The notes beneath the pieces were generated by a model, which did no database searches, was not told the DNA's origin, and saw only the letters and a program-made list of their open reading frames with translations. Both the position numbers and the translations under genes were made by a program. A DNA stretch of 64,000 bases from Pseudomonadota bacterium (GTDB lineage: Bacteria > Pseudomonadota > Gammaproteobacteria > Burkholderiales > Thiobacteraceae), in NCBI GenBank assembly GCA_021812385.1, contig JAKANO010000010.1, positions 1-64,000 on the forward strand, given 5' to 3'. Shown in pieces: positions 38,409 through 47,734 of the stretch (the stretch's first letter is position 1; each line of letters starts with the position of its first letter).

Positions 38409-39500
38409 ATGAGCGAAGCAACCGAACAGAAGAAACCCGCCGGTCGGCGCAAATTCGAACTGGACCCGCGCCTGGCGTCTTACAAGGGCGTATGGGTGTT
38501 CGTCGAACACGAGCGCGGTGTGGCCCATTCGGTGTCATGGGAGCTGATGGGCGAAGGCCGAAAACTCGCGGACAAGCTCGGCGTGCCGCTCGCCGGTGTG
38601 GTCATGGGCGCACCCGGAATTCATTCGCGACATTTTTGCCAGGAGGCGTTCCACTACGGCGCCGACTTGTGCTACCTAATGGAAGACCCGGTGCTGGCTG
38701 ATTATCGCAACCAGCCCTTCACCAAGGGCCTGACCGATTTGGTCAACGCTTATCAGCCGGAGATTTTACTGCTCGGCGCCACCACCCTCGGCCGCGATCT
38801 GGCCGGCAGCGTCGCCACCACTTTGCAGACCGGGCTTACCGCCGACTGCACCGAACTCAACATCGACATGGAAAATCGCAGTCTCGCCGCCACGCGCCCT
38901 ACCTTCGGCGGCAGCCTGTTGTGCACCATCGTCACGCTGAACTATCGCCCGCAGATGGCCACGGTGCGGCCGCGCGTGATGAGCATGCCGAAAAAAGATG
39001 AAACGCGCACTGGCAGCATTATTGAAAATTCGCTGGGCTTGATCGAAACCGACATCGTCACCAAGGTGCTGCAATACATGCCGGACAACCTGCAAGACAA
39101 GCCGCAGCTACCCTTCGCCGACATCATCGTCTCCGGCGGGCGCGGCATGAAGCGGCCGGAGAATTTCCAACTCATCTGGGATTTGGCCAAAGTGCTCGGC
39201 GCGGAAGTCGGCGCCACACGCCCGGTGGTGCAAGCCGGCTGGGTGGATCTGGATCGGCAAGTCGGGCAATCCGGTAAGACCGTGCGCCCCAAGCTCTACA
39301 TCGCCGCCGGCATTTCCGGCGCGATTCAGCACCGCGTGGGCATGGAAGGTTCGGACGTGATCATCGCCATCAACAGCGACCCGAACGCGCCGATCTTCGA
39401 CTTCGCCACCTACGGCATTGTCGGCAATGCGATGACGGTCTTGCCGGCCTTGACCGAAGCGTTCCGGCAGCAGTTGGCGACGGCGAAAGTGGCGGTTTAA
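38409..39500 (+). CDS. fixB: Electron transfer flavoprotein alpha subunit
   Basis: C-terminal FAD motif [35 protein letters not shown]. Confidence 0.95.
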   Translation: MSEATEQKKPAGRRKFELDPRLASYKGVWVFVEHERGVAHSVSWELMGEGRKLADKLGVPLAGVVMGAPGIHSRHFCQEAFHYGADLCYLMEDPVLADYRNQPFTKGLTDLVNAYQPEILLLGATTLGRDLAGSVATTLQTGLTADCTELNIDMENRSLAATRPTFGGSLLCTIVTLNYRPQMATVRPRVMSMPKKDETRTGSIIENSLGLIETDIVTKVLQYMPDNLQDKPQLPFADIIVSGGRGMKRPENFQLIWDLAKVLGAEVGATRPVVQAGWVDLDRQVGQSGKTVRPKLYIAAGISGAIQHRVGMEGSDVIIAINSDPNAPIFDFATYGIVGNAMTVLPALTEAFRQQLATAKVAV

Positions 39501-39508
39501 ATAATCTT

Positions 39509-39616
39509 TCACCGCGAAGGACGCAAAGGTACGCGAAGGAAAAACGATGATTTCATTCTTGCCAGTGCCGTTGCAAACAAAGGTTTCCTTTGCGTACCTT
39601 TGCGTCCTTCGCGGTA
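39509..39616. repeat. Inverted-repeat element, copy G, between fixB and fixC
   Basis: CACCGCGAAGGACGCAAAGGTACGCGAAGGAAA ... TTTCCTTTGCGTACCTTTGCGTCCTTCGCGGT. Confidence 0.85.
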
Positions 39617-39648
39617 AAACGCCGTTATAGGCTTTAAGGAGAAGTTTC

Positions 39649-40947
39649 ATGGACGAAAAATTTGATGCAATCGTGATCGGCGCCGGCCCTTCGGGCAATG
39701 CGGCCGCCTACACCATGGCCAAGGCCGGGTTGAAAGTCTTGCAGATCGAGCGCGGCGAATATCCCGGCTCGAAGAACGTGCAAGGCGCGATTCTGTATTC
39801 AAAAGCACTTGAGGAAATCATCCCGGATTTCCGCGAGGACGCGCCGCTGGAGCGGCACATCATCGAGCAGCAGATGTGGGTGCTGGACGACGCTTCCTAC
39901 GTCGGCTCCACTTACCGTTCCGACGAATTCAATAAGCAGCCCTACAACCGCTACACCATCATCCGCGCCCAGTTCGACAAGTGGTTCTCGAAGCGCGTGC
40001 AGGAGGCCGGCGCGCTGCTGGTGTGCGAAACCACCGTGACCAATCTGATCATGGATCGCGACCGGGTGATCGGCGTGCAGACCGACCGCGAGGGCGGCTC
40101 GGTGTACGCCGACGTGGTGATCCTGGCCGACGGCGTGAATTCGCTACTGGCGAAGAAGGCCGGCTTTCATGCCGAACTCGAACCGGGGGACGTGGCGCTG
40201 GCGGTGAAGGAAATCCACTTCCTGCCGGAAGAGACCATCCAGGCCCGCTTCAACATCGCCGAGGGCGAAGGCGTGGTGATCGAGATGGCGGGCAAGATCA
40301 CCCAGGGCATGATGGGCACCGGTTTTCTCTACACCAACAAGGATTCGATCACCATCGGCGTGGGCTGCATGCTGTCCGATTTCAAACAGCAAAAAATCAC
40401 GCCCTATGCTTTGCTGGAACAGATGAAAGCACACCCTGCGATCAAGCCGCTGCTGGCCGGCGGCGAGATGAAGGAATACACCGCGCACCTGATTCCGGAA
40501 GGCGGCTACAAGGCCATGCCCCAGCTCTACGGCGAGGGCTGGATGATCGTGGGCGACGCCGGCATGTTCGTCAACGCGGTGCACCGCGAGGGCTCCAACC
40601 TGGCCATGACCACCGGCCGCTACGCTGCCGAGACCGTGATCGACTTGCTGCAAAAGAAACTGCCCATGACTGCCGCCAACCTGGCTTACTACCAAGGCCG
40701 GCTCGAAGACAGTTTCGTCATGAAAGATCTGAAGAAGTACAAAAACATGCCCGAGGTTTTCCATAAGAACAACCAGTTCTTTACCGACTACCCCGAGCTG
40801 CTCAACCGCGCCGCCCACACCATGCTCACCGTCGATGGCGTGGACAAGAAAACCAAGGAACGCGAAATCCGCAAGAGTTTCAAACAGCGCCGCTCCTTGT
40901 TCGGATTGATGGGCGACGCATTCAAGATGTGGAGGGCATTCGAATGA
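39649..40947 (+). CDS. fixC: FAD-dependent oxidoreductase FixC (ETF-quinone oxidoreductase-like)
   Basis: [61 protein letters not shown]. Confidence 0.96.
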   Translation: MDEKFDAIVIGAGPSGNAAAYTMAKAGLKVLQIERGEYPGSKNVQGAILYSKALEEIIPDFREDAPLERHIIEQQMWVLDDASYVGSTYRSDEFNKQPYNRYTIIRAQFDKWFSKRVQEAGALLVCETTVTNLIMDRDRVIGVQTDREGGSVYADVVILADGVNSLLAKKAGFHAELEPGDVALAVKEIHFLPEETIQARFNIAEGEGVVIEMAGKITQGMMGTGFLYTNKDSITIGVGCMLSDFKQQKITPYALLEQMKAHPAIKPLLAGGEMKEYTAHLIPEGGYKAMPQLYGEGWMIVGDAGMFVNAVHREGSNLAMTTGRYAAETVIDLLQKKLPMTAANLAYYQGRLEDSFVMKDLKKYKNMPEVFHKNNQFFTDYPELLNRAAHTMLTVDGVDKKTKEREIRKSFKQRRSLFGLMGDAFKMWRAFE

Positions 40948-41249
40948 TCCCCGAAAAAGCACCGGTTAAAGTTGAAGAAAAACTGTTCCAGAATCGCTAC
41001 CGCGTCGATGCCGGCCGGCCGCACATCAACATCAAAAATCCGACCACCTGCCAAGTGGAATGCAAGACGCAGGAATGCACGGTGTGCTGCCCGGCGGGTT
41101 GCTACACGGCGGAAGGCAACGGCCAAGTGGTACTGATCACCGACGGCTGCCTGGAATGCGGCACCTGCCGCATCATCTGCACCACCTACCGCAATGTGGA
41201 TTGGGAATATCCGCGCGGCGGGTATGGGGTGCTGTTCAAGTTCGGTTAA
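40944..41249 (+). CDS. fixX: Ferredoxin-like FixX
   Basis: ATGA overlap with fix[16 protein letters not shown] ... [12 protein letters not shown]. Confidence 0.95.
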   Translation: MIPEKAPVKVEEKLFQNRYRVDAGRPHINIKNPTTCQVECKTQECTVCCPAGCYTAEGNGQVVLITDGCLECGTCRIICTTYRNVDWEYPRGGYGVLFKFG

Positions 41250-41259
41250 CACCATTTTT

Positions 41260-41330
41260 TCACCGCGAAGGACGCAAAGGTTAACTCTGTAAATCGCTTT
41301 TCCTTCGCGTTACTTTGCGTCCTTTGCGGT
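41260..41330. repeat. Inverted-repeat element, copy H, after fixX
   Basis: CACCGCGAAGGACGCAAAGGTTAAC ... TTACTTTGCGTCCTTTGCGGT. Confidence 0.82.
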
Positions 41331-41363
41331 TATTGCTTTTAAGATCAATCAAGGAGAACTATT

Positions 41364-41684
41364 TTGCCTAAACCCGAAAAACACGTTTTCGTCTGCGTCC
41401 AAAATCGCGGCCCCGGCCACCCGCGCGGCTCCTGCATGCAAAGCGGCGCCAGCGATCTGTGGGAGGAGTTCGCCTACGCCTTCCAGCAGAAGAACCTGAA
41501 CGGCCGCTTCGCGCTCAGCAACACCGGCTGCCTCGGCCCCTGCAACGGCCCGCACGTGCTGGTGTATCCGGAGGGCGTGATGTACGCCAAGGTCGGCAAG
41601 GAAGATGTCGCCGCCATCGTCGACGAACATCTGCTGGGCGGCACGCCGGTGGAACGGCTTCAGTTACCACCGGAAATCTGGTGA
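41364..41684 (+). CDS. Thioredoxin-fold [2Fe-2S] ferredoxin
   Basis: VFVCVQNRGPGHPRGSC ... LSNTGCLGPCNGPHVLVYPEGVMYAKV; TTG start after AAGGAGAAC. Confidence 0.9.
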   Translation: MPKPEKHVFVCVQNRGPGHPRGSCMQSGASDLWEEFAYAFQQKNLNGRFALSNTGCLGPCNGPHVLVYPEGVMYAKVGKEDVAAIVDEHLLGGTPVERLQLPPEIW

Positions 41685-41688
41685 CGGC

Positions 41689-42177
41689 ATGAGCGGCGAT
41701 GCCTTCGGCGTGGCCATCGGCTTCGCGACGCCGCCGCGCATCGACGCCCTGCTGCGCCAGGCGGCGGAGCGCTACGCCGATACGCAGCAGGCCGAATTCC
41801 TGCTGTGGACCGCGCTGAAGACCGACCCGGAATGCTTGGGCAGCTATTTCTCGCTGTATAAGTTCTACTTCTACAAACGCATGCTGCCGGATGCCGAGGA
41901 CGTCGCCCTGCTCGCGCTCGAAACCGCCGCGCGCCAGGGCGGGTTCAACGCGGATTGGATGCAGCTCGATGCAAACTCCGTCGACTGGAAGCGCATCGAC
42001 GCGCCGCAGCACTTCTATCTGTTCACGCTGAAGGCGCTGGCCTTCATGCGCCTGCGCTTGGAGCGACCGCAAGAAAGTTTGGAACTGCTCGCCAAATTGC
42101 AGGAACTCGATCCACAAGATTCGGTGGGCGCCTCCGTCATTCGCGATCTGGCAGCGACGGGAATCGGTATGGCTTAG
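41689..42177 (+). CDS. TPR-like hypothetical protein, fix-linked
   Basis: 162-aa frame from ATG 41689; helical repeat-like sequence. Confidence 0.7.
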   Translation: MSGDAFGVAIGFATPPRIDALLRQAAERYADTQQAEFLLWTALKTDPECLGSYFSLYKFYFYKRMLPDAEDVALLALETAARQGGFNADWMQLDANSVDWKRIDAPQHFYLFTLKALAFMRLRLERPQESLELLAKLQELDPQDSVGASVIRDLAATGIGMA

Positions 42178-42185
42178 TCGATCCT

Positions 42186-42202
42186 TGCACCATTCTGGTG
42201 CT
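42186..42202. promoter_or_regulatory. Candidate NtrC-binding dyad
   Basis: TGCACC-ATTCT-GGTGCT; compare the classical glnA site TGCACT-N5-GGTGCA. Confidence 0.6.
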
Positions 42203-42215
42203 TGCGAAAGACGCT

Positions 42216-42230
42216 TGGTACGATACTTGC
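42216..42230 (+). promoter_or_regulatory. Sigma54 promoter upstream of glutaminase fusion
   Basis: TGGTAC-GATAC-TTGC (one mismatch to TGGCAC-N5-TTGC), 35 bp upstream of ATG. Confidence 0.72.
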
Positions 42231-42265
42231 GTGCCTCTCTTTTTGGACAACCAAAAAGAGACTCC

Positions 42266-44089
42266 ATGCGATCCCCTCTCCAGACTTACCTAGAAGAACT
42301 CCACAGCCAACTGGGTAACCTACAGGCGGGCGCAGTAGCGAGTTATATCCCGGAACTCACCAAAGCGAACCCGGACTGGTTCGGCATCAGTCTCGTCACC
42401 ATGGACGGTGTAGCCTATTCCGTAGGGGATTCCGAGCAGTTATTCACCATTCAATCGATCTCCAAACCCTTCGTCTACGGCACCGCACTTGCCGACCGGG
42501 GGCTTGAACTCGTCATGAATAAAGTGGGAGTGGAGCCGAGCGGCGACGCCTTCAATTCGATTAGCCTGAATCCCCAAACTGGCGCACCGCTCAATCCCAT
42601 GATCAATGCTGGTGCAATTGCCACAAGCAGCCTGGTTGCCGGAAGAGACCCCGAGGCGCAGTGGCAGCGTATCGAAGCCTCCATGGCCGCGTTCATGGGC
42701 CGGGACATCAACATCGACGAAGCGGTGTATCGATCCGAAAGCGAGACCGGCTTCCGCAATCGCGCCATCGCCTGGATGCTGAAGAATTTCGGCATCATCG
42801 ACGGCGAACCCATGGCGTCGCTGGAAAATTATTTTCGGCAGTGCTCCATCCTGGTGAGTGGCCGGGATCTGGCCTACATGGCGGCAACATTGGCGAATGG
42901 CGGGGTGCATCCGCTCACCGGACAGCGCGCGCTACCGGAAGAGCACGTCGAGCGCATGCTGAGCGTCATGGCGACTTGCGGCATGTACGACTTCGCCGGC
43001 AGCTGGCTGTATGAGGTTGGAATGCCAGCCAAGAGTGGCGTGGGCGGCGGCATCATTGCGGTGTTGCCAGGCCGTTTCGGCATTGGCATCTTTTCCCCGA
43101 GACTCGACGAAAAAGGCAATAGCGTGCGCGGCATTGCGGCCTGCAAGCAGCTATCCCAGGACTTCAACCTGCACGTCTTTTCTCACGCGCGAGATCCGCA
43201 CATGGTCTTAGGTCGCGTCTACACCGGCGCCGATGCCCCCTCGCGCCGACAGCCGGTGCCGGAAGCGCGCGTGCTCCTGAACGAATTGGCGCAGCGTATC
43301 AAGTATCTCAGCCTGCATGGATTTCTGGCCGTCGATGGCGCGGAATACATCATCCGGCGCATGCAAGAGATGGACGCCGACAGTGACAGCTTTATTCTGG
43401 ACATGCACCAGGTCACAGGCGTATCCGAAAGCGCCGCCCGCCTTCTCAATCAGGCGCGCCTCGGTTTCGGCGCAGCAGGGATCGCCGTGGTGTATTCGCG
43501 CATCCATGACCGCGCGGCCATCATGAACCCGCTGAGCAAGTCGGTGCAGAAGGACGACCACGGTTTCCTCAGCTTTGAGGACAATGACTTGGCGGTGGAA
43601 TGGTGCGAGAACCGGTTGCTGGGAGAGAACACTCTAACCACTGCCAGGGTCTGCTCCCTAGCCGACTCCACCTTGTTCAAGGACGTGCCGGAGGCCCTGA
43701 TAAAACAGGTCGAGGCGGTGAGCCGCACCCAGGCATTCGCCCAAGGCGAATGCATCTTGACGATTGGCCAGGCCGCGGATGGCTGTGTCTATTTCATTGA
43801 GTCCGGCCATGTCAGCATCTTGGTTCCACTGGAAGACGGCGCCCATCAGCGTATCGCTTCGCTCGGGCCCGGCATGGAATTCGGCGAGATGGCGCTGCTG
43901 GGCCAAATAACCCGCAGCGCCTCGGTCTACGCCGACACGGCGGTCACTTGCAGGATCCTTGAATCCCGCGACCTCGACAAAATTTCGGACCAGATGCCGC
44001 TGTTGAAGATCACGCTGCTGCAAAACCTGGCCAAGGAAATGGCCAGCAAACTACGCCGGGCCACCCAGTGGATCGCCGTACTGGCCTGA
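42266..44089 (+). CDS. Glutaminase-STAS-cyclic nucleotide-binding fusion protein
   Basis: Glutaminase motif FTIQSISKPFVYGTAL and GGIIAVLPGRFGIGIFSP; central STAS-like FILDMHQVTGVSESAARLL; C-terminal cNMP motif FGEMALLGQITRSASVYADT. Confidence 0.92.
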   Translation: MRSPLQTYLEELHSQLGNLQAGAVASYIPELTKANPDWFGISLVTMDGVAYSVGDSEQLFTIQSISKPFVYGTALADRGLELVMNKVGVEPSGDAFNSISLNPQTGAPLNPMINAGAIATSSLVAGRDPEAQWQRIEASMAAFMGRDINIDEAVYRSESETGFRNRAIAWMLKNFGIIDGEPMASLENYFRQCSILVSGRDLAYMAATLANGGVHPLTGQRALPEEHVERMLSVMATCGMYDFAGSWLYEVGMPAKSGVGGGIIAVLPGRFGIGIFSPRLDEKGNSVRGIAACKQLSQDFNLHVFSHARDPHMVLGRVYTGADAPSRRQPVPEARVLLNELAQRIKYLSLHGFLAVDGAEYIIRRMQEMDADSDSFILDMHQVTGVSESAARLLNQARLGFGAAGIAVVYSRIHDRAAIMNPLSKSVQKDDHGFLSFEDNDLAVEWCENRLLGENTLTTARVCSLADSTLFKDVPEALIKQVEAVSRTQAFAQGECILTIGQAADGCVYFIESGHVSILVPLEDGAHQRIASLGPGMEFGEMALLGQITRSASVYADTAVTCRILESRDLDKISDQMPLLKITLLQNLAKEMASKLRRATQWIAVLA

Positions 44090-44255
44090 CCCTTCATTCG
44101 CGTTCTGAACCCGGCATGCATCTAAAGGTATCTTTCTTGCTTTACCCTCTGAGAGGTCATGATTTTGTCGGCTATGCAACATAAATCAGATCAGCGAGAG
44201 ACCTTAACGTATCTCGCATCGACTCACAGTGGTATAGAACGGGAATGGAGCATGT

Positions 44256-44588
44256 ATGGCTTACGCCAATGTCTGCAAACAAAGCCTGCTGTACGAGGGC
44301 GAGTTGGTTCCCTGTAAGGTTGACGACAAGGAAATTATCATCATGTGGCCGGATGGCGGGCAGCCGAAAGCCTATGATGCAGCCTGCCCGCATGAAAAAG
44401 TATCGCTGGCGCGCGGCGACTTCAACGGCCGCATTCTCTACTGTATCGCCCATGGCTGGGTGTTTGATGGCCATAGCGGGAAATGTCTGCAACCCACTGG
44501 GTGGACGCTGAAGGAATATCCCTTGCGCTTCGTCGATGGCATGGTGCAGGTCGATCTCGCCAAAAACCCGGAACAGGAAATATCTTGA
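44256..44588 (+). CDS. Rieske [2Fe-2S] protein
   Basis: CPHEKVSLARGDFNGRILYCIAHGWVFDG. Confidence 0.9.
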   Translation: MAYANVCKQSLLYEGELVPCKVDDKEIIIMWPDGGQPKAYDAACPHEKVSLARGDFNGRILYCIAHGWVFDGHSGKCLQPTGWTLKEYPLRFVDGMVQVDLAKNPEQEIS

Positions 44589-46186
44589 GCCACGCCAAAG
44601 TAGATTCGGTATTGGACACAGTCATCGTCGGCGGCGGCCTGTGCGGCTTGGCGCTTGCCAACAGCCTGCATGGACAGGGACGCACTTTTGCTTTGTATGA
44701 GGCGCGATCCCGCCTGGGCGGGCGCATTCTTTCCGTGCCGGGCGCTGGCGACGCTATGGCGCTGGATCTTGGCCCAACCTGGTTTTGGCCCGACACCCAA
44801 CCGCGCATGAGCAAGCTGGTGGCCGATCTGGGCTTGCAGTTCTTTCCGCAACATGACAACGGTAGCGTGCTGCATCTCACCGATCACGACAAGCGTCCCG
44901 ACACCATTCGGGTGGCCGATCTGCACGGCGGCGCGCAACGCCTTGCAGGCGGCATGGGCGCTTTAGTGGATGCGCTTGCCAATGCTTTGCCGCCCGATGC
45001 AATGCACCTGGAACAGGAACTGCTCTCTGTCCGCGACCTGGGCGCGCATGTGGAGCTGCTGTTCCGTTGCGCTGAAGCTACGACGATCGTCCGCGCGCGT
45101 CAGGCCGTGCTGGCGATTCCGCCGCGCTTGCTCGACGAGCGCGTGCGCTTTGAACCCGCCCTGGATGCGGCGCTGCGCGCAGCGCTGCAGGCCACGCCGA
45201 CCTGGATGGCGGACAAGGCCAAGATCGTCGTGACTTACGATCAAGCCTTCTGGCGCGCGGCAGGGGAATCGGGCAATGCCTTTGTCAGCCATGAACAAGT
45301 GGTGCTGGGCGAAATTTTCGATGCCTGCGATGCGACAGCTGAACATGCGGCATTGGGCGGATTTTTCGCCCTCTCGCCGCAGTTCCGCGCCTCGGTGCAT
45401 CCGAGCAGCATGCCGATGCTGATATCGAGTCAACTGGTGCAAGTATTCGGTCCGCAAGCCGAGCATGGCGAACAGCACATGCAAGACTGGTCCACCGAAG
45501 CTTTCACCTGCAGCACGCTGGATATGACGCCGCTTGATGGCCATCCAGAATATGGCAACCCGCAACTGCGCCGTGCGCTATGGAGCAACAAACTTTTTCT
45601 CGGCAGCTCGGAAACCGCAGCTTATGGCGGCGGTTATATGGAAGGTGCACTGGAAGCGGCAGCGCGTATTCAACGCGCGCTTGCAATCGATGTTGACGCG
45701 GCGCAGCCAGCCAGCGGCAACGCTGCCTGTCTGACCCATTTCAACGCACAAGTGGCCGCGTTGCGGGTCGGCGCCATCGAGCGCTACCGCCAGCACTTGC
45801 AGCGCTATCTCGCCGCCCAAGCCAAGGAACAATTGACGCAGCGCGCCCTGCTCGACACCGTGGAGCAGGTATACAGCGAGGCGCTGGATCAACTCGGCGG
45901 ACTGCCTTTCGATACCGCAGCCGTAGGCGTGCAGCGCGGCCGTTCCGACCTTACCCCGAGCGTGCTGGCGGCGTTCGATGGTTTCAACAGCGCGCTGCTG
46001 GAAGAAGTCGCGCAATTCAATCGCGGCTCCTGCGCGATCTCGAACTTCCCCAATGAGCACGACCTCAACCAGGACTACATCGAAACCATCGCACGCGATC
46101 TCGCCGCCGCTTGGCGCGAATTTGCGATCAACGTGAACGGCGTGCTGCTGCACAAGGGCAAGGCGCAAGTGACACTAGCTGAATGA
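44585..46186 (+). CDS. FAD-dependent amine oxidase-family protein
   Basis: DTVIVGGGLCGLALANSL, RSRLGGRILSV; TTG start overlapping the Rieske stop. Confidence 0.87.
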   Translation: MSHAKVDSVLDTVIVGGGLCGLALANSLHGQGRTFALYEARSRLGGRILSVPGAGDAMALDLGPTWFWPDTQPRMSKLVADLGLQFFPQHDNGSVLHLTDHDKRPDTIRVADLHGGAQRLAGGMGALVDALANALPPDAMHLEQELLSVRDLGAHVELLFRCAEATTIVRARQAVLAIPPRLLDERVRFEPALDAALRAALQATPTWMADKAKIVVTYDQAFWRAAGESGNAFVSHEQVVLGEIFDACDATAEHAALGGFFALSPQFRASVHPSSMPMLISSQLVQVFGPQAEHGEQHMQDWSTEAFTCSTLDMTPLDGHPEYGNPQLRRALWSNKLFLGSSETAAYGGGYMEGALEAAARIQRALAIDVDAAQPASGNAACLTHFNAQVAALRVGAIERYRQHLQRYLAAQAKEQLTQRALLDTVEQVYSEALDQLGGLPFDTAAVGVQRGRSDLTPSVLAAFDGFNSALLEEVAQFNRGSCAISNFPNEHDLNQDYIETIARDLAAAWREFAINVNGVLLHKGKAQVTLAE

Positions 46187-46203
46187 ATACGCCACTTGGA
46201 TTT

Positions 46204-46557
46204 AATGAAGATCGTAAAAATAAAATCATGCTGAACGTAGCTCAATTATTGGCACCGCGACGCTTTTGGGACCCCTGCGAGCCGCCGAGTAGCGCAGCCA
46301 GGCCGGGGGCAGTCGGCGGATTCATGTTTGAGCGCGTGGGCGCGCAGCGGATCGCGCGAGTTCGAATCTGCCGCCCGGCGTGGCGAGCAACGCAGGGAAG
46401 TCGCCCAGCGGGCGACCGGCGAACCGGGGTGCCTTTTTCTTTGGTTACATTTCTTTTGGGCAAGCAAAAGAAAGTAGCCGCCCCGCCGGGGCGTGACCGG
46501 CCCAAATACATTCCGCGCACAGCGCGACCCCTAACAAGAACCTATACGATTCTCCAT
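46204..46557. repeat. MITE-like element, copy 1 (354 bp)
   Basis: Termini AATGAAGATCGTA ... TACGATTCTCCAT; homologous along its length to 47228-47582. Confidence 0.7.
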
Positions 46558-46568
46558 GGCCTTTTGAA

Positions 46569-46991
46569 ATGACAGACTGGACTATCAACCGAGAGGCGCA
46601 ACTCCCCTATTCCTCCGCGCGTTTCGGCCAAGCCAAAGTTTTCGTATTTCGCAAATGGTGCGAGATGGCAGTCGAGCGCCACGCATGCGCGCCCAGCGAT
46701 CTTTCCGGGTCTTGCAAATACGGCAGCCTATTCATGAATCAAATCTTCGGCGGCTCGATCCGCGGTCACTACGAACATCAATACAACATGATCGAGGGAC
46801 GCATCGTCGATCTCAGCCACGACGCCCTGGATGTCGGCAAGATCATCAACCCCTACCTGCATGAACCCGACTACTTCGCCATTCCGGAACGGCAGGACGC
46901 GCTGGATAACTGCCTGCCGCGCGTTGCCTGCTGGGTGGTGCAATTCCTCGCGGAGATTGCAGGCGAACACCTTCAAGAGGATTTAGCATGA
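46569..46991 (+). CDS. Hypothetical protein between the two MITE-like copies
   Basis: 140-aa ORF; SGSCKYGSLFMNQIFGGSIRGHYEHQYNMIEGRIVDLSHDA has Cys/His/Asp spacing reminiscent of papain-like folds. Confidence 0.7.
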   Translation: MTDWTINREAQLPYSSARFGQAKVFVFRKWCEMAVERHACAPSDLSGSCKYGSLFMNQIFGGSIRGHYEHQYNMIEGRIVDLSHDALDVGKIINPYLHEPDYFAIPERQDALDNCLPRVACWVVQFLAEIAGEHLQEDLA

Positions 46992-47221
46992 GCGGATTTT
47001 TCATGGATTGGGATGGCAATTTGCGCAGCGTCGAAGAACCCGGTGGCGGCTATGTCTGCGAAGTCGATGCGCCGGCGCGCTATGTTGCAGTGATGAAAGG
47101 CAGCATGCTGGCGCATGAAGCCACGCTGTATAAAACCCTGGCCGATGTCGAAAAGGCGGGGATCAAGGCCACGCTGGTTCCCGCATCGCACCCCTGGGGT
47201 AGCCAGCGCGACGGATTTTAA
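46988..47221 (+). CDS. Small hypothetical protein
   Basis: ATGA overlap with previous ORF; 77 aa. Confidence 0.65.
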   Translation: MSGFFMDWDGNLRSVEEPGGGYVCEVDAPARYVAVMKGSMLAHEATLYKTLADVEKAGIKATLVPASHPWGSQRDGF

Positions 47222-47227
47222 TGTGCT

Positions 47228-47582
47228 ATTGAGGATCGTAAAAGTGTCTGCCCTGCATAACGTAGACCGACTGCTCGCGTTGAGACGCTTTTGGGGCCCC
47301 TGCGAGCCGCCGAGTAGCACAGCCGCGCCGGGGGCTGTCGGCGGATTCATGTTTGAGCGCGTGGCCGCGCAGCGGGTCGCGCGAGTTCGAATCCGACGCC
47401 CGGCGTGGCGAGCAACGCAGGGGAGTCGCCCAGCGGGCGACCGGCGAACCGGGGTGCCCTTCTTTTTGGTTAGCTTTTTCTTGGGCAAGCAAGAAAAAGT
47501 GACTGCCCCGCCGGGGCATGGCCGGCCCCAAACTAAATCGCGCGCAGGGCGACTCCTGACGGGGATTTATACGATTCTCAAT
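47228..47582. repeat. MITE-like element, copy 2 (355 bp)
   Basis: Termini ATTGAGGATCGTA ... TACGATTCTCAAT (inverted). Confidence 0.75.
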
Positions 47583-47635
47583 AGGTTTGCCATGAACCCA
47601 GAAAAAAGCCATCTACGAAAAGGGGTAAACCGGCA

Positions 47636-47705
47636 TTTCACCGCAAGGCGGCAGCTCGCAAAAGTTTTCATCGTTTTTTTTGTGCCTTTCGTGCTTTTCG
47701 TGGAC
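47636..47705. repeat. Degenerate inverted-repeat element, copy I
   Basis: TTTCACCGCAAGGCGGCAGC ... TGTGCCTTTCGTGCTTTTCGTGG; poor pairing. Confidence 0.35.
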
Positions 47706-47734
47706 AACCAATTTTTTAGGATCAACCAATCGCC

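Noticed and set aside
39981-40766. 261-aa plus-strand ORF within fixC and similar Arg/His-rich ORFs throughout
   Set aside because: Out-of-frame translations of well-supported genes; typical high-GC shadow composition.
44127-44140. Sigma54-like AGGTAT-CTTTC-TTGC
   Set aside because: Poor -24 box, ~115 bp from the gene, and the UAS-like site lies downstream of it.
44166-44181. TGT-N10-ACA (TGTCGGCTATGCAACA) upstream of the 44256 Rieske gene
   Set aside because: The basic 6-base motif should occur about 15 times by chance in 64 kb, it lacks the extended TGTCGCAA form, and no sigma54 promoter lies between it and the gene.
46355-46385. tRNA-like GTTCGAATC T-loop sequence within both MITE-like copies
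   Set aside because: The flanking 5-mers do not pair as a T-stem and no acceptor or anticodon arm could be built.
46242-46520. Minus-strand ORFs in the MITE-like copies (46242-46520, 46973-47488) with shared sequence SPAGRLPCVARHAGR
   Set aside because: Their similarity follows from the DNA repeat, and the covarying stem argues for structure rather than coding.
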